A stretch of DNA of 24,585 nucleotides from a virus: positions 1 through 24,585 of IMG/VR virus record IMGVR_UViG_3300034104_001215. One strand, given 5' to 3'. How positions within the stretch are numbered: the first letter of the stretch is position 1; every line of letters begins with the position of its first letter. Below, one piece after another: positions 14,506 to 22,451 of this stretch. The translations under genes were made by a program, and so were the position numbers. Below the pieces are notes generated by a model. The model did not search any database, was not told where the DNA came from, and worked only from the letters and a program-made list of their open reading frames with translations.

Positions 14506-15209
14506 TACGCACCCCCGGCAATCACCGCAGGCTCGTAGGCGATCCAATGCATCCTGTGTGTCGCCGTTGTGACCTGTCCAGTCTTGTGCTGAAGCCCCGC
14601 AACAACACCAGACGTACTCGGAGCGTTGTTCAGAAACGCAATGTAGTTGTTAGTGAAGTAGGGCGTCACAATCACCGCAGGCGGTCGCTGAAAGCCGTAG
14701 CCCGTGAACGGAATGTTCGTCACAGCACGCGATGCAGTCGATACAAGCGAAACAGCCGCGATGCCACATGCGATCCGGCTAATGCCAGAGACACCCGACC
14801 CAGACGTGAAACCACCATTGGCACCGGGCACACCCTGCGGACCCATCGGGCCAACGTCACCGACGGGACCCTTCTGCCCAACGCCGCCAGCGGGTCCCTG
14901 CGGACCCTGCGGACCCACAGCACCCACAACACCGTCGGTCCCCGTGCTTCCCTGCGGCCCAGGAGGGCCTGCGACTCCTGGCGGGCCAGGAGACGACTCC
15001 AACACCGTGATCGCTTCCTGCACCGCCTGGATACGGGCCTCCAACTCAGCCAGATCCATCGGGCCACCCACCTGACCCGAATCAAGCATGGTCTGCAAGT
15101 CGTTCAGCACCGTCGCGAGCGACGTGTGGAGCGTGGTGTGGTCCGCGTCTCCCAGCGTCGTACGCTGAATCAGACGCAGCGTCTCGTCAAGCGAACGCGC
15201 GTCAGTCAT
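14505..15209 (-). CDS. Neck-region fibre-like protein, paralogue 2, with lectin-like C-terminus
   Basis: A 234-aa protein. The ATG at 15207-15209 has GGAGG six bases upstream and overlaps the TGA of paralogue 1 by one base (TGATG); a GTG one codon earlier is too close to the ribosome site. Residues 7-45 are the shared module ([17 protein letters not shown]). A coiled coil (50-72) leads to about 18 collagen-like triplets (74-132). The C-terminal 75 residues ([15 protein letters not shown], then MHWIAYEP) resemble the H-type lectin fold used by phage fibre tips and discoidins: a hydrophobic strand with Pro-Pro and a final Trp-Ile-Ala. Sugar binding is therefore plausible. It sits between two proteins with the same N-terminus and different heads. 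Confidence 0.75.
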   Translation of the reverse strand: MTDARSLDETLRLIQRTTLGDADHTTLHTSLATVLNDLQTMLDSGQVGGPMDLAELEARIQAVQEAITVLESSPGPPGVAGPPGPQGSTGTDGVVGAVGPQGPQGPAGGVGQKGPVGDVGPMGPQGVPGANGGFTSGSGVSGISRIACGIAAVSLVSTASRAVTNIPFTGYGFQRPPAVIVTPYFTNNYIAFLNNAPSTSGVVAGLQHKTGQVTTATHRMHWIAYEPAVIAGGA

Positions 15210-15919
15210 CACGCACCTCCAGTTGATCCCGTGGACGACGATGCAGAAATCTGAACGGCAGACCAGTTGACGAGCACATCACGCGTCGTGGCCTGCGGAG
15301 ACAGAACCGACACCGTCAACCGCATCGTCGTAGGCGAAGTCGAGTCAATGCTCACCCAGCCAGCCGAAGAGCCCTGCGCCACGCCAGACGCAATGGGAGA
15401 CAACGTGAAGCCTGCGTTGAGCGGGATATCAACCGACAAACCGTATGCGTTTGCCGGAATGCTGACCGCAGTCACTCCATTCTGGAACGCGAACACCGCA
15501 CTCACAGCGTTCGTGCCGTTCACGCCAGGTGGGCCTTGCGGACCAGCAGGACCCGTGTCGCCCTTCGCACCAGCAGGCCCGACAGGGCCCGTAGGCCCAA
15601 CGGGTCCCTGAGGCCCCTCAGCACCCGCAGCGCCGTCCTGCCCAGGAGCGCCAGCAGGCCCAGCAGGACCCTGCGGACCGGGAATCAACTCAATCGACGC
15701 AACCTCCTGCTCAAGGGCAGCCACGTCAGCCTTCAACTCCTCCAGCGACGCAGCGTCCCCAGGAGTGGAGCCGTTCTCAATCGCCGTATTCAACGTCTCG
15801 ACCGACTGCGCCAACTGCTTGTGCAACGCCGTGTGGTCGGAATCGCCAAACGTGGTGCGCTCAGTAAGGCGAAACACCTCATCAAGCGGCAAGTATTCTC
15901 TAGCCTTCTTCTCAGCCAC
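15209..15919 (-). CDS. Neck-region fibre-like protein, paralogue 1, collagen-like
   Basis: A 236-aa protein starting at the GTG at 15917-15919, which lies four bases after GGAGG; an in-frame start 15 bases earlier overlaps that site. Residues 12-55 are the shared N-terminal module ([20 protein letters not shown], then [10 protein letters not shown]). A coiled coil (58-78) precedes about 18 Gly-X-Y triplets (80-134). The C-terminal 100 residues are beta-rich with [20 protein letters not shown] and a Ser/Thr/Gly-rich end. The domain order of anchor, coiled coil, collagen stalk and beta head is that of a trimeric fibre. It follows the holin gene and starts a run of three such genes. The C-terminal domain is not recognised. 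Confidence 0.75.
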   Translation of the reverse strand: MAEKKAREYLPLDEVFRLTERTTFGDSDHTALHKQLAQSVETLNTAIENGSTPGDAASLEELKADVAALEQEVASIELIPGPQGPAGPAGAPGQDGAAGAEGPQGPVGPTGPVGPAGAKGDTGPAGPQGPPGVNGTNAVSAVFAFQNGVTAVSIPANAYGLSVDIPLNAGFTLSPIASGVAQGSSAGWVSIDSTSPTTMRLTVSVLSPQATTRDVLVNWSAVQISASSSTGSTGGA

Positions 15920-15958
15920 ACGGCCTCCAATCACACGGCGCGGTCGTGCGCCAAAGAA

Positions 15959-16213
15959 TCAGTCCGACTCAACAGAGTCAGACGGGGGTGCGGGCCGCTG
16001 GCCCTGACGCCGCACAGGCGACGCCAGGCCAGACGACCACAGCAACCCACCGACACCCGCAGACAACGTCGCCATAGCGACAGCCATACGGTCACGGTCA
16101 AGAGTCCACACACCCCAGATGCCCATCACGGCACCCAGCAGAGTCGCAGCAAAGCCGAGACCCCACATCACCCACAGAGCCGCCTCTTCACCGGGCGGTG
16201 GAATCAGACGCAT
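15959..16213 (-). CDS. Holin-like membrane protein (84 aa)
   Basis: An 84-aa protein with two predicted membrane helices: about residues 11-36 (AALWVMWGLGFAATLLGAV) and 43-64 (MAVAMATLSAGVGGLLW), joined by a short charged turn (TLDRDR), followed by a charged hydrophilic tail with Arg and a final acidic end. This is the layout of a class II holin, which makes the membrane lesion that releases the endolysin. It lies 20 bases after the endolysin stop, strongly supporting a lysis role. GAGGAG sits five bases before the ATG. A small virion membrane protein is an alternative, since the gene is inside the structural block. Confidence 0.75.
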   Translation of the reverse strand: MRLIPPPGEEAALWVMWGLGFAATLLGAVMGIWGVWTLDRDRMAVAMATLSAGVGGLLWSSGLASPVRRQGQRPAPPSDSVESD

Positions 16214-16233
16214 GGATACTCCTCACCGCGCGA

Positions 16234-17172
16234 TCAAGGCACGTTTGCACCGAACAGATGCAACTGCGTCTTCTCCGAGAAGTTGCCGTGCGGCTCCTCC
16301 CAGCCAAGCGACGCCTGGAAGTTCTTCACCGCACCCTGCGGGTACGGCTGCTCACCAACGGGCTTCGGCGGGTCCTCACGGAAACCCAGGTCATAAAGCC
16401 TGCAAGCCACCCGCCACGTTGACTTCACGCACAGATCGTTCTTGTCAGCCTCAACGACCTTCTCGCGCGACGGAATCGTCCCGTCCCACGTCGTTCCGCG
16501 AACCGACGACTCCTTGACCTTCTGACGCCAGAACGGAGCGTTGTACTCCTTCGGCTTATCGGAACCAGGCCAAGCGCCCCAATCACCATCAAGCGTGTCG
16601 TTCTTACGCCCAAGAGTGCGAGAAGGCTCGTCGTTCCAGCCGTGGCAGCCGTCGGTGTAGCACTTGTGCGTACCCACAGCCTTATCCACATCCCAGCCGC
16701 ACAGATTCGCCAGAGCAGCGAGCATCTTCGCCGTGTTCTCGATCTGGTAGTCAGTCAGCGTGCCAGCGCGCACACCAGCGTCGTCAATCTCAATGCCCCA
16801 CAGGCGATACTGGCCGTGGTAGCCAGACGCGATATCGAGCGGCAGCACAGGGCCACCGTCACCACAATGGTAAGCAGAGCCAGCCGACAGCAGGTAAGTG
16901 TCGCCAGGGCCACGGCCCACAACGACATTGCACGCCGGGTAGTCATCCCAGCCGTACGGAGCCGCACACCACTCAAGTGTCGGACAGCCGGACGAGCCCG
17001 TCGCAGATGCCGTAGCCGTGTGATGGACAACTGCACCGATCAGACCAGGCGAACCGTCCGGACCCTTCCATTGCCGACCGCGCGTATCCCAGCCGCGATA
17101 GGTCTTGATGTCAACACCACCATCGCGCAGCGCAGCAAGCACCTGCGACGGGGTCGGATTCTTGTTAGCCAT
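16234..17172 (-). CDS. Endolysin: N-acetylmuramoyl-L-alanine amidase
   Basis: A 312-aa cell-wall hydrolase. Residues 20-200 are an Amidase_2 (PGRP-type) domain: AVVHHTATAS supplies zinc ligand His50, YHCGDGG and WGIEIDD follow, GTHK supplies His169, and the GRKNDTLDG loop holds the third ligand or catalytic residue (Asp192). The enzyme cuts the bond between muramic acid and L-alanine. The C-terminal 75 residues (YPQGAVKNFQASLGW, then GNFSEKTQ) resemble a peptidoglycan-binding domain (PG_binding_1-like). No signal peptide, so it needs a holin; a holin-like gene follows by 20 bases. It lies two bases after a 47-aa ORF. Its place between head adaptor and neck genes is unusual, since lysis genes usually follow the tail genes. 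Confidence 0.93.
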   Translation of the reverse strand: MANKNPTPSQVLAALRDGGVDIKTYRGWDTRGRQWKGPDGSPGLIGAVVHHTATASATGSSGCPTLEWCAAPYGWDDYPACNVVVGRGPGDTYLLSAGSAYHCGDGGPVLPLDIASGYHGQYRLWGIEIDDAGVRAGTLTDYQIENTAKMLAALANLCGWDVDKAVGTHKCYTDGCHGWNDEPSRTLGRKNDTLDGDWGAWPGSDKPKEYNAPFWRQKVKESSVRGTTWDGTIPSREKVVEADKNDLCVKSTWRVACRLYDLGFREDPPKPVGEQPYPQGAVKNFQASLGWEEPHGNFSEKTQLHLFGANVP

Positions 17173-17174
17173 GA

Positions 17175-17318
17175 TCAGCCCTCCGGATCATCAGCGAGAT
17201 CGAGAATGTCCTCAGGGTTGGGGAAACCCTCGACAACCTCCGGAACAAAGTTTGGATTCGGTTCAATCTCCACGTCCGCAGCGTCAATATCGCCACGAAC
17301 CTCATCGTTGCTACGCAT
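17175..17318 (-). CDS. Small acidic 47-aa protein
   Basis: A short frame starting at the ATG at 17316-17318, three bases after the TGA of the adaptor gene, with GGGAGGTGA giving a good ribosome site. Its TGA is two bases before the endolysin ATG. The peptide is strongly acidic (about 15 Asp/Glu in 47 residues), starts MRSNDEVRGDIDAAD and has repeated Pro-Asn/Pro-Glu turns. It has no recognisable domain. It fills exactly the gap between two genes, so it is likely translated. A role as a small chaperone or inhibitor for the endolysin, or a minor virion part, is only a guess from position. Confidence 0.7.
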   Translation of the reverse strand: MRSNDEVRGDIDAADVEIEPNPNFVPEVVEGFPNPEDILDLADDPEG

Positions 17319-17321
17319 CAG

Positions 17322-17834
17322 TCACCTCCCGTGAACCCAGCGCGTCTGGAAGCCATTCGCATGCGACGGCTCCTCCCAATGCCCCAGCGGATCGCTGAAC
17401 GGGGCCTCAGGGTTGTCAATGTCAAGCGGCGCAGGAGCAGTCACATGCACCGACTTGAGAGCGCCACCACAGCCCGAAGCGGACGTGATAACGCGAGCCT
17501 CAGCACCAGAGAACGGACCCGTTCCCGTGCCAGAGCCAGAACTGGAGCCCGCCAGCGTGTACGAATACTCGCCAATGGTCTCCTGCCGAATCCCACGAGG
17601 ATTCGACGCCATGCGCGACAACGAAGCCACGCACACAACCTGAACGTCGAGCGGCAGAGCCGCCCACGAAGTCCACTCGCTGCGCTTACACGGCGCAAGC
17701 AGGCGAACGTACGTCAGCGTCTCCGCAGCCGCGACAGCCAACCACTCAGGGTCAACATCAACACCGGAGCGCGCCTCAACAGCCTGCTCAAGAGCAGCCA
17801 ACTCGTCCGGCGTCATCACGGTACGTCCACTCAC
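17322..17834 (-). CDS. Head-tail adaptor-like protein
   Basis: A 170-aa protein starting at the GTG at 17832-17834, chosen because AGGAGG lies five bases upstream. The frame runs upstream into the major capsid gene, but that segment is not typical. It opens with MTPDELAALEQAVEARSG shortly after the start, has a helical middle (WLAVAAAETLTYVRLL, LDVQVVCVASLSRMASNP) and then GEYSYTLAGSSSGSGTGTG with a Gly/Ser loop. That pattern of helices plus a YSY-G element is characteristic of HK97 gp6/SPP1 gp15-like adaptors that dock on the portal. It follows the capsid gene directly, as in most siphophages. Confidence 0.8.
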   Translation of the reverse strand: MSGRTVMTPDELAALEQAVEARSGVDVDPEWLAVAAAETLTYVRLLAPCKRSEWTSWAALPLDVQVVCVASLSRMASNPRGIRQETIGEYSYTLAGSSSGSGTGTGPFSGAEARVITSASGCGGALKSVHVTAPAPLDIDNPEAPFSDPLGHWEEPSHANGFQTRWVHGR

Positions 17835-17899
17835 GACGGCCTCCTCAGCCCGCGCCAAGGAGGGGGCCGAAGCCCCCTCCCTAGCAGCGAGAACGGTTA

Positions 17900-18805
17900 C
17901 TACTTGCTCGACTTGGTCGAGGTGGTCGTGGTCGCCAGCGGCGCAGCCCCACCAAGGGTCAGCGCAACGAGGCACTCGTCGCGGATGACCTCAGCCTGGA
18001 GGTAAGCGTCGAAGGACACAACGTCCTGCTTACGCGGCTGGTCGTAGCCGAACACCACGCGCATCGCCTGCGAGTCGTACGACTCCACGGCAGCGTTCGC
18101 CACGCCACGCGGCATCTGCGGCGTGATCGAGATGAACGTGACGGCGTCCTTCTGGACGAGGTAGGCGGCGTCGGGATCGACAACCACAGACTCGACAACG
18201 GGCGAGCCAAGAATGCGACCGATGGTCGCGTTCCGCAGAGCGCCAGCGTCGCCAGCCTGGTCGAACTTCAGCAACTGGTCGCTCGAGAGAGCAGACGCAG
18301 CGACGTTCGAGCCAAGGACCCAGACGCGGTTGTCGGCGGGAACTTCCTTCATGTTCATGCGCTTGCGCGCCTCGATGAAGGACGGGATCGGGTTAGCCGG
18401 ATCGGCAATCGAGACAACGTCAGTCGCCTTAGCGAGCGCGTCAGCAATGATCTCCTCGGACTTGCGAACCATCGCCTTGCCAGCGGGCTCGGCCACCTGG
18501 AAAGCGAAGTCGGTGAGGTGCAGATCCCACTGCTCCTGCGTGATGACAGCAGACACGTCCCAGATGTCCTTGACGGTCAGAGTCATCTTGTCCTCGATCA
18601 CGTCCTGCGTGACAATGCCAGCGGCACGGTCGAACAGGTTCGTGGTCAGAGTCGCCTGCTTGCGAATGGTGATCGTGTCACCGGACCCGCCACCGAACTC
18701 GGTGACGAACGTACGGTTGACAACTCGCGGCAGAACAGCGTTGTACTGGAAAGTTGCAAGCGCAGTACGAGCGACGTTCTGCGGAGTGATGAAGGTGTTA
18801 GCCAT
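17900..18805 (-). CDS. Major capsid protein
   Basis: A 301-aa protein that should form the icosahedral shell. It begins MANTFITPQNVARTALATFQ, contains VNRTFVTEFGGGSGDTITIRK and later VWVLGSNVAASAL and SFDAYLQAEVIRDECLVAL, a pattern I associate with the P22 coat/Gp5-like branch of HK97-fold capsid proteins. It follows a separate scaffold gene, so no N-terminal delta domain is needed. The C-terminus ends in a Thr/Ser/Lys tail (LATTTTSTKSSK), similar in style to the end of the S74 fibre. AAGGAGA lies five bases before the ATG, and tandem hairpins fill the gap upstream. Confidence 0.9.
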   Translation of the reverse strand: MANTFITPQNVARTALATFQYNAVLPRVVNRTFVTEFGGGSGDTITIRKQATLTTNLFDRAAGIVTQDVIEDKMTLTVKDIWDVSAVITQEQWDLHLTDFAFQVAEPAGKAMVRKSEEIIADALAKATDVVSIADPANPIPSFIEARKRMNMKEVPADNRVWVLGSNVAASALSSDQLLKFDQAGDAGALRNATIGRILGSPVVESVVVDPDAAYLVQKDAVTFISITPQMPRGVANAAVESYDSQAMRVVFGYDQPRKQDVVSFDAYLQAEVIRDECLVALTLGGAAPLATTTTSTKSSK

Positions 18806-18818
18806 TGTTATCTCCTTC

Positions 18819-18852
18819 CCCCGCTATCGGGGCAGTAAGCCCCTCGCGGGGC
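18819..18852 (-). terminator. Tandem hairpins between scaffold and capsid genes
   Basis: Two hairpins in the 52-base gap: GCCCC-GCGA-GGGGC (18839-18852, with a GNRA tetraloop on the minus strand) and CCCCG-ATAG-CGGGG (18819-18832), ending just before the capsid ribosome site. No U-tract follows. Known roles for such elements are RNA processing and protection of the abundant capsid message; partial termination is less likely since there is no evident capsid promoter. Confidence 0.5.
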
Positions 18853-18857
18853 GTGCG

Positions 18858-19388
18858 TCAACTCCTCGACTTGAGGATGTTGAGGAACTCGTCGGCGCTA
18901 ATGTCCTTGGCCTCGCCAACAACACCCGCGCCTGTCTGATCGGGAGTCGGCTTCTGCTTCGCAACAAACTGGCTCTGTAGCCCAGCCAGCAGCGCATCCG
19001 CGTCTGCCTCCATCTCCTCCAGCGTGCCGCCGCGAAGTCGATCCGCGAGGGGGCCGGGGAGGTTCTTGGCCGAAGCAACCTTCAGACGCAGCATCTCCGT
19101 CTTGAGCGCATCACGCTCTTCCGAAGCCGCCTTGAGTGCATCGGCCATCTTCTGAGACTCAGACTTCTGAGACTCGACGTACTCGTCGTACGCCTTCGCC
19201 TTCTCTGCCATCTCCTTCGCCTGAGTGCGGTACTTAGCCGCCTCCTGGCGCAGAGACTTCACATAGTCGGCATCGAACTTGCCCTCCGAAGAGGACTCAT
19301 CAGGAGTTGGGGCCGTCTCCTTCACAGTCGTGTCCACAGCCTCAGCAGCCGGGGCCACAACCTCATTCACCACAGTCGTTTCGCTCAT
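18858..19388 (-). CDS. Scaffold protein
   Basis: A 176-aa protein directly upstream of the major capsid gene, the usual scaffold position. Residues 1-40 are acidic and Thr/Val/Ala-rich. Residues 42-107 are a continuous charged coiled coil (LRQEAAKYRTQAKEMAEKAK, then SESQKMADALKAASEERDAL). The C-terminal part has LADRLRGGTLEEMEADADALL and ends DEFLNILKSRS, a short basic helix like those that contact the capsid inner face. Scaffolds direct procapsid assembly and leave before maturation. TGGAGGG precedes the ATG by five bases. No protease motif is present, so removal probably occurs by exit or by another protease. Confidence 0.88.
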   Translation of the reverse strand: MSETTVVNEVVAPAAEAVDTTVKETAPTPDESSSEGKFDADYVKSLRQEAAKYRTQAKEMAEKAKAYDEYVESQKSESQKMADALKAASEERDALKTEMLRLKVASAKNLPGPLADRLRGGTLEEMEADADALLAGLQSQFVAKQKPTPDQTGAGVVGEAKDISADEFLNILKSRS

Positions 19389-19425
19389 ACAACCCTCCAG
19401 GGGAATACACCGACACCGGGTCGGG

Positions 19426-19439
19426 CCCGCGCACGCGGG
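19426..19439 (-). other. Short hairpin before the scaffold-to-MuF junction
   Basis: CCCGC-GTGC-GCGGG (minus strand) in the 55-base gap between the scaffold start (19388) and the MuF gene stop (19444). It resembles the capsid-upstream hairpins in size and position, so the scaffold and capsid messages are each preceded by one or two small stems. Confidence 0.35.
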
Positions 19440-19443
19440 AGAA

Positions 19444-20475
19444 CTACGCAGTCAGAACGAAGTCGTCCGGCTGCAAACGCAGATCCGTACGGACCTGCGC
19501 CACCTGGGAACCAAACACCGACACGTCGTACTCGACACCGCGATGGTTCTTCCAGATAAGACCCTTCACCGTGCTCGGGTCATACAGGATCACGTTCCTG
19601 TAAGCACCCGGCTTCGGCTCAGGGAAGACAACACACTTGCAATGCACATGCCCAGCGCGCGTCGCCGTCTGGCGGGTGTAGAACACCGCACCACGCGACG
19701 CCTGCAAGATGCACCACGGACACGCATTCGCGCTCGGCTGACGGATCCAGCGAACAGGCCGCTGCGCCTGCAACGGATCCCACCCAGGCAGGAACCGCTC
19801 GGCGTCGAGATCACGCGGAGGCCGAACGACATACACGCCGTCACCACGGTCTACAAGATCGGAGGTCTTGGACTCTTCAATCAGACGCTGCATCGTCACC
19901 GAATACTTGTCCACGTCCTTCGGGCGAACCTCGACCTTCGCCTCAGGAATCAGGTCGTCCTCGATGCCGCTCCGCGCCGTAGCGTCGAGCAGATCAGAAG
20001 CCGTCCAACGGAACTCGGCATGCGCCTCAGAGTTCACCGCGCCGATGATCGTCATCTTCGACGCCTGCAACGCCTGGTCGATACTCATCCCGTTCTCCAC
20101 ACGATGAGCAATCGCCTGCGGCACCGTCGAGATCAAACGAGCCCACGGCATACCCGAAGGCAGCCGCCCGTCACGATACGAGACATAAGGCGTCAGATTC
20201 GGCCTCGACAGCGCGTCCACGATGATGCCAGCAGCCAACGCCGAAGCGACGAGGTATCCCTGCATCATCGAGCGTGCCCCCTGCTGCTGCATCGTCATCA
20301 ACTGAGCAATCAGCGGCGCAATCAGCGGCCACACCTCGCGGTAGTTCTCCGTCGTCACCATGTTCAGCAGATCACGCGCCTGCACAACACCCTGACGTGA
20401 CAACCACTCCAACTGACGGACAACCTCAGCCCTCGACGTGGCCGCGAACTCAGAACCCGTTGCCGCCATCGCCAC
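19444..20475 (-). CDS. MuF-like minor capsid protein
   Basis: A 343-aa protein next to the portal. The long helical N-terminal part (10-200) is followed by a MuF-type C-terminal domain: ANACPWCILQASRGAVFYT (Cys252, Cys255) and AGHVHCKCVVFPEP (His276, His278, Cys279, Cys281), the conserved metal-ligand-like cluster of Mu gpF/SPP1 gp7 proteins in actinophages. Such proteins sit inside the head near the portal and enter the cell or aid assembly. No toxin or protease domain is fused at the C-terminus. The GTG at 20473-20475 overlaps the portal gene by 26 bases; an ATG two codons later is also possible, and the ribosome site is weak for both. Confidence 0.88.
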   Translation of the reverse strand: MAMAATGSEFAATSRAEVVRQLEWLSRQGVVQARDLLNMVTTENYREVWPLIAPLIAQLMTMQQQGARSMMQGYLVASALAAGIIVDALSRPNLTPYVSYRDGRLPSGMPWARLISTVPQAIAHRVENGMSIDQALQASKMTIIGAVNSEAHAEFRWTASDLLDATARSGIEDDLIPEAKVEVRPKDVDKYSVTMQRLIEESKTSDLVDRGDGVYVVRPPRDLDAERFLPGWDPLQAQRPVRWIRQPSANACPWCILQASRGAVFYTRQTATRAGHVHCKCVVFPEPKPGAYRNVILYDPSTVKGLIWKNHRGVEYDVSVFGSQVAQVRTDLRLQPDDFVLTA

Positions 20476-21886
20476 TCATCTCAACCTGAGCATCGCCACC
20501 AGGCTGCGTGCCGAACGGAGCAGAGCCAGGAGCCAGACCAAACGCCGCAGCAGACTGCTCCGCAGAGCGACGCTGCTCGGCCTTCATCTCGTCCATCACA
20601 CGCTCAATCGACATAGGCGACAGACCCAGACGCTCAAGAATGAACGGCATCGGCAGACCCATCGAACGCAACTTCATGGCCCCATCAACCTTCTGTGCGT
20701 CCGAACGGCGCTCAAGATCAGCCCACACGACCTCAGACGCATCGTCCACGTCGTAACCGACCATCGAACCGCCAATGCGGATCACGCGCTCCCACGCCTC
20801 ACCCCACACAAGTTGACGCTCCTGCACCTTCGCCGTCAGACCAGCCTCAAGAGCGACCAGAGCCTCAGCAGAGATATTGGAGATCGTGTGCGGAGCCAGC
20901 AGATGCGGAGGCGTCTGCGAGATCGCAGCAGCCTGACGAATGTCATCCTCCACCGCGCGCAGATGCGCGTCGAACGGAGACTCAGACCACTCACCAAACT
21001 TCGTGTCGGGATTCTCAGCGACAACGAGTTGGTCAACACCAACGCGGAACGGAGGAATCGGGTTACCGTTCTCATCCGTCTCGATCTCGATACCCGAGAT
21101 CCACCGCTGACGCCACGACGCAGCACGCTGCACCATGAGGCGGTCAGCAATAGTCTGAACGATGCGGCGCTGCGGACCAGCAATCAGGCTGATCTCACTC
21201 TGCGTGCGCCCACGAGAATCCATGCGATTCCCGAAACGCACCAGCGGAGTCTCACCAGACGGGTTCTCCACAAACGAGATCACATCCCAGCCCTTGACCG
21301 CGTCACGGTTACGCTTCAGCGCGTAGATGCCCTCAGGGGCATACAGCCAGCCACGGTCACGCACCAACTTCGCCGCCAACTCTACCTTCGTCGGATCGGC
21401 AGGGTCATACTGCGCGACAACGTTCAGCGGCGACTCCACCGTGAACTTCGGCATCTCACCATCCGGTGTCACAGCAACGAAGCCGTCGCCAAACACCATC
21501 GAGTCCGTGTACACCAGATCCTGACGCGAATCCATGTGCGACGACTGCCACCACGACCACACGCTGTCGTCAATCAGACCGCTATCGGGAGAGCGGAAGC
21601 CCTCAACCTGACAACGATCCACGACAGCCGACACCACCAGCGCACAGATCGGAAGATCCGACCGAGACAACAGATCGCTGTACTCCTGCGCGATGGCATT
21701 GTGATTCACAGACGGCAGATACGGAGGCTCGAACTCGCCCCTGTGGTAGCGGTCCCACCGCTCCAACTGGCCCCAACGATTACGGTCGAGTAGATCCACG
21801 AACTGCTTCGTGACATCACCGCTGCGCTCAACAATGTCCATGCGAGCGTCCGTGGAACCGTTCCACGAGTAGATACGGGCTGACAT
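20450..21886 (-). CDS. Portal protein (SPP1 gp6-like)
   Basis: A 478-aa protein forming the dodecameric DNA gate of the head. It begins MSARIYSWNGSTDARMDIVE and contains LLDRNRWGQLERWDRYHRGE, then LPICALVVSAVVDRCQVEGF, SMVFGDGFVAVTPDGE and AISQTPPHLLAPHTISNISA, motifs typical of the phage_prot_Gp6 portal family. The C-terminus is Gln/Gly-rich and low-complexity. The start at 21884-21886 is chosen because TAGGAGG lies four bases upstream, where the TAG is the stop of the HNH gene; an open extension upstream lies inside that gene. It lies between the terminase and MuF genes, separated from the terminase by the HNH insertion. Confidence 0.92.
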   Translation of the reverse strand: MSARIYSWNGSTDARMDIVERSGDVTKQFVDLLDRNRWGQLERWDRYHRGEFEPPYLPSVNHNAIAQEYSDLLSRSDLPICALVVSAVVDRCQVEGFRSPDSGLIDDSVWSWWQSSHMDSRQDLVYTDSMVFGDGFVAVTPDGEMPKFTVESPLNVVAQYDPADPTKVELAAKLVRDRGWLYAPEGIYALKRNRDAVKGWDVISFVENPSGETPLVRFGNRMDSRGRTQSEISLIAGPQRRIVQTIADRLMVQRAASWRQRWISGIEIETDENGNPIPPFRVGVDQLVVAENPDTKFGEWSESPFDAHLRAVEDDIRQAAAISQTPPHLLAPHTISNISAEALVALEAGLTAKVQERQLVWGEAWERVIRIGGSMVGYDVDDASEVVWADLERRSDAQKVDGAMKLRSMGLPMPFILERLGLSPMSIERVMDEMKAEQRRSAEQSAAAFGLAPGSAPFGTQPGGDAQVEMSGDGGNGF

Positions 21887-21894
21887 TCGGCCTC

Positions 21895-22422
21895 CTAGGC
21901 TGCTACGCGCACCCGGCGCTGATACCGCCACTCGACAAGCAACTTCGCCCCCTTGGAGGAGTTGCACGACTGGCAGAGAGGTTGAAGATTCCCGATGCCA
22001 TGAGTCCCGCCCTTGGCAATGGGAATGATGTGGTCAAGCGTTATGCGGTCGTCGGAGCCGCAAGCCGCACACGGACTCGCCAGGAGTCGATGTAGATCGC
22101 GGTCTGTGACCAAGTAGACGCCGTTACGACGCTTGAGCGCTCGTCGGCGTCGTACAATCTCTGCGTCGAACGCGTTGCGTGACCTTCGATAGTCAGTGAT
22201 CTTCTTGGTGTTCGCCGTTCTATACTCACGCTGATACTCGATGCAGCGAGCAGAGTTTGCGGCGTAGTACGCCCTCGCCATTGACCTGAGCGCGTCTCGA
22301 CGCGAGTCTCGATAGTCTGCTTGGCATGAGCGACACCATTTCTGAAGGCCGTCGCGAGTCGCTGCGTTCCGATTGAAGTCCTGTGTCGGTCTCACGGCCT
22401 CACACTTCGTACAAGTTTTCAC
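21895..22422 (-). CDS. HNH endonuclease between terminase and portal
   Basis: A 175-aa nuclease. Start taken as the GTG at 22420-22422, with AGGGGG five bases upstream; longer frames begin inside a hairpin or abut the ribosome site. Residues 4-33 hold a Cys4 zinc-finger-like pattern (CTKC, then CRSC). The middle is Arg/Tyr-rich and helical. The HNH core lies at 118-157: CAAC, then LDHIIPIAKGGTHGIGNLQP and CQSCNSSKG, with His131, Asn145 and Asn154 and a Cys4 structural zinc. HNH proteins beside terminases are known to assist cos cleavage and packaging in HK97-like phages; free-standing homing nucleases also occur here. Base composition looks somewhat lower in GC than its neighbours, suggesting separate acquisition. 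Confidence 0.88.
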   Translation of the reverse strand: MKTCTKCEAVRPTQDFNRNAATRDGLQKWCRSCQADYRDSRRDALRSMARAYYAANSARCIEYQREYRTANTKKITDYRRSRNAFDAEIVRRRRALKRRNGVYLVTDRDLHRLLASPCAACGSDDRITLDHIIPIAKGGTHGIGNLQPLCQSCNSSKGAKLLVEWRYQRRVRVAA

Positions 22423-22451
22423 GTTCACCCCCTGTGGATGCAGCACGAAGC

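Noticed and set aside
14505-15919. Host collagen or eukaryotic contamination as the source of Gly-X-Y sequences
   Set aside because: The genes have bacterial ribosome sites, overlap phage genes and match the common collagen-like architecture of phage fibres.
19279-20400. A 373-codon plus-strand frame across the MuF and scaffold genes
   Set aside because: Same antisense-shadow composition, no ribosome site, and the opposite strand holds conserved protein motifs.
20438-21793. A 451-codon open frame on the plus strand across the portal gene
   Set aside because: It is Arg/His/Gln-rich, lacks a ribosome site and known motifs, and is the mirror frame of a strongly supported portal gene in GC-rich DNA.
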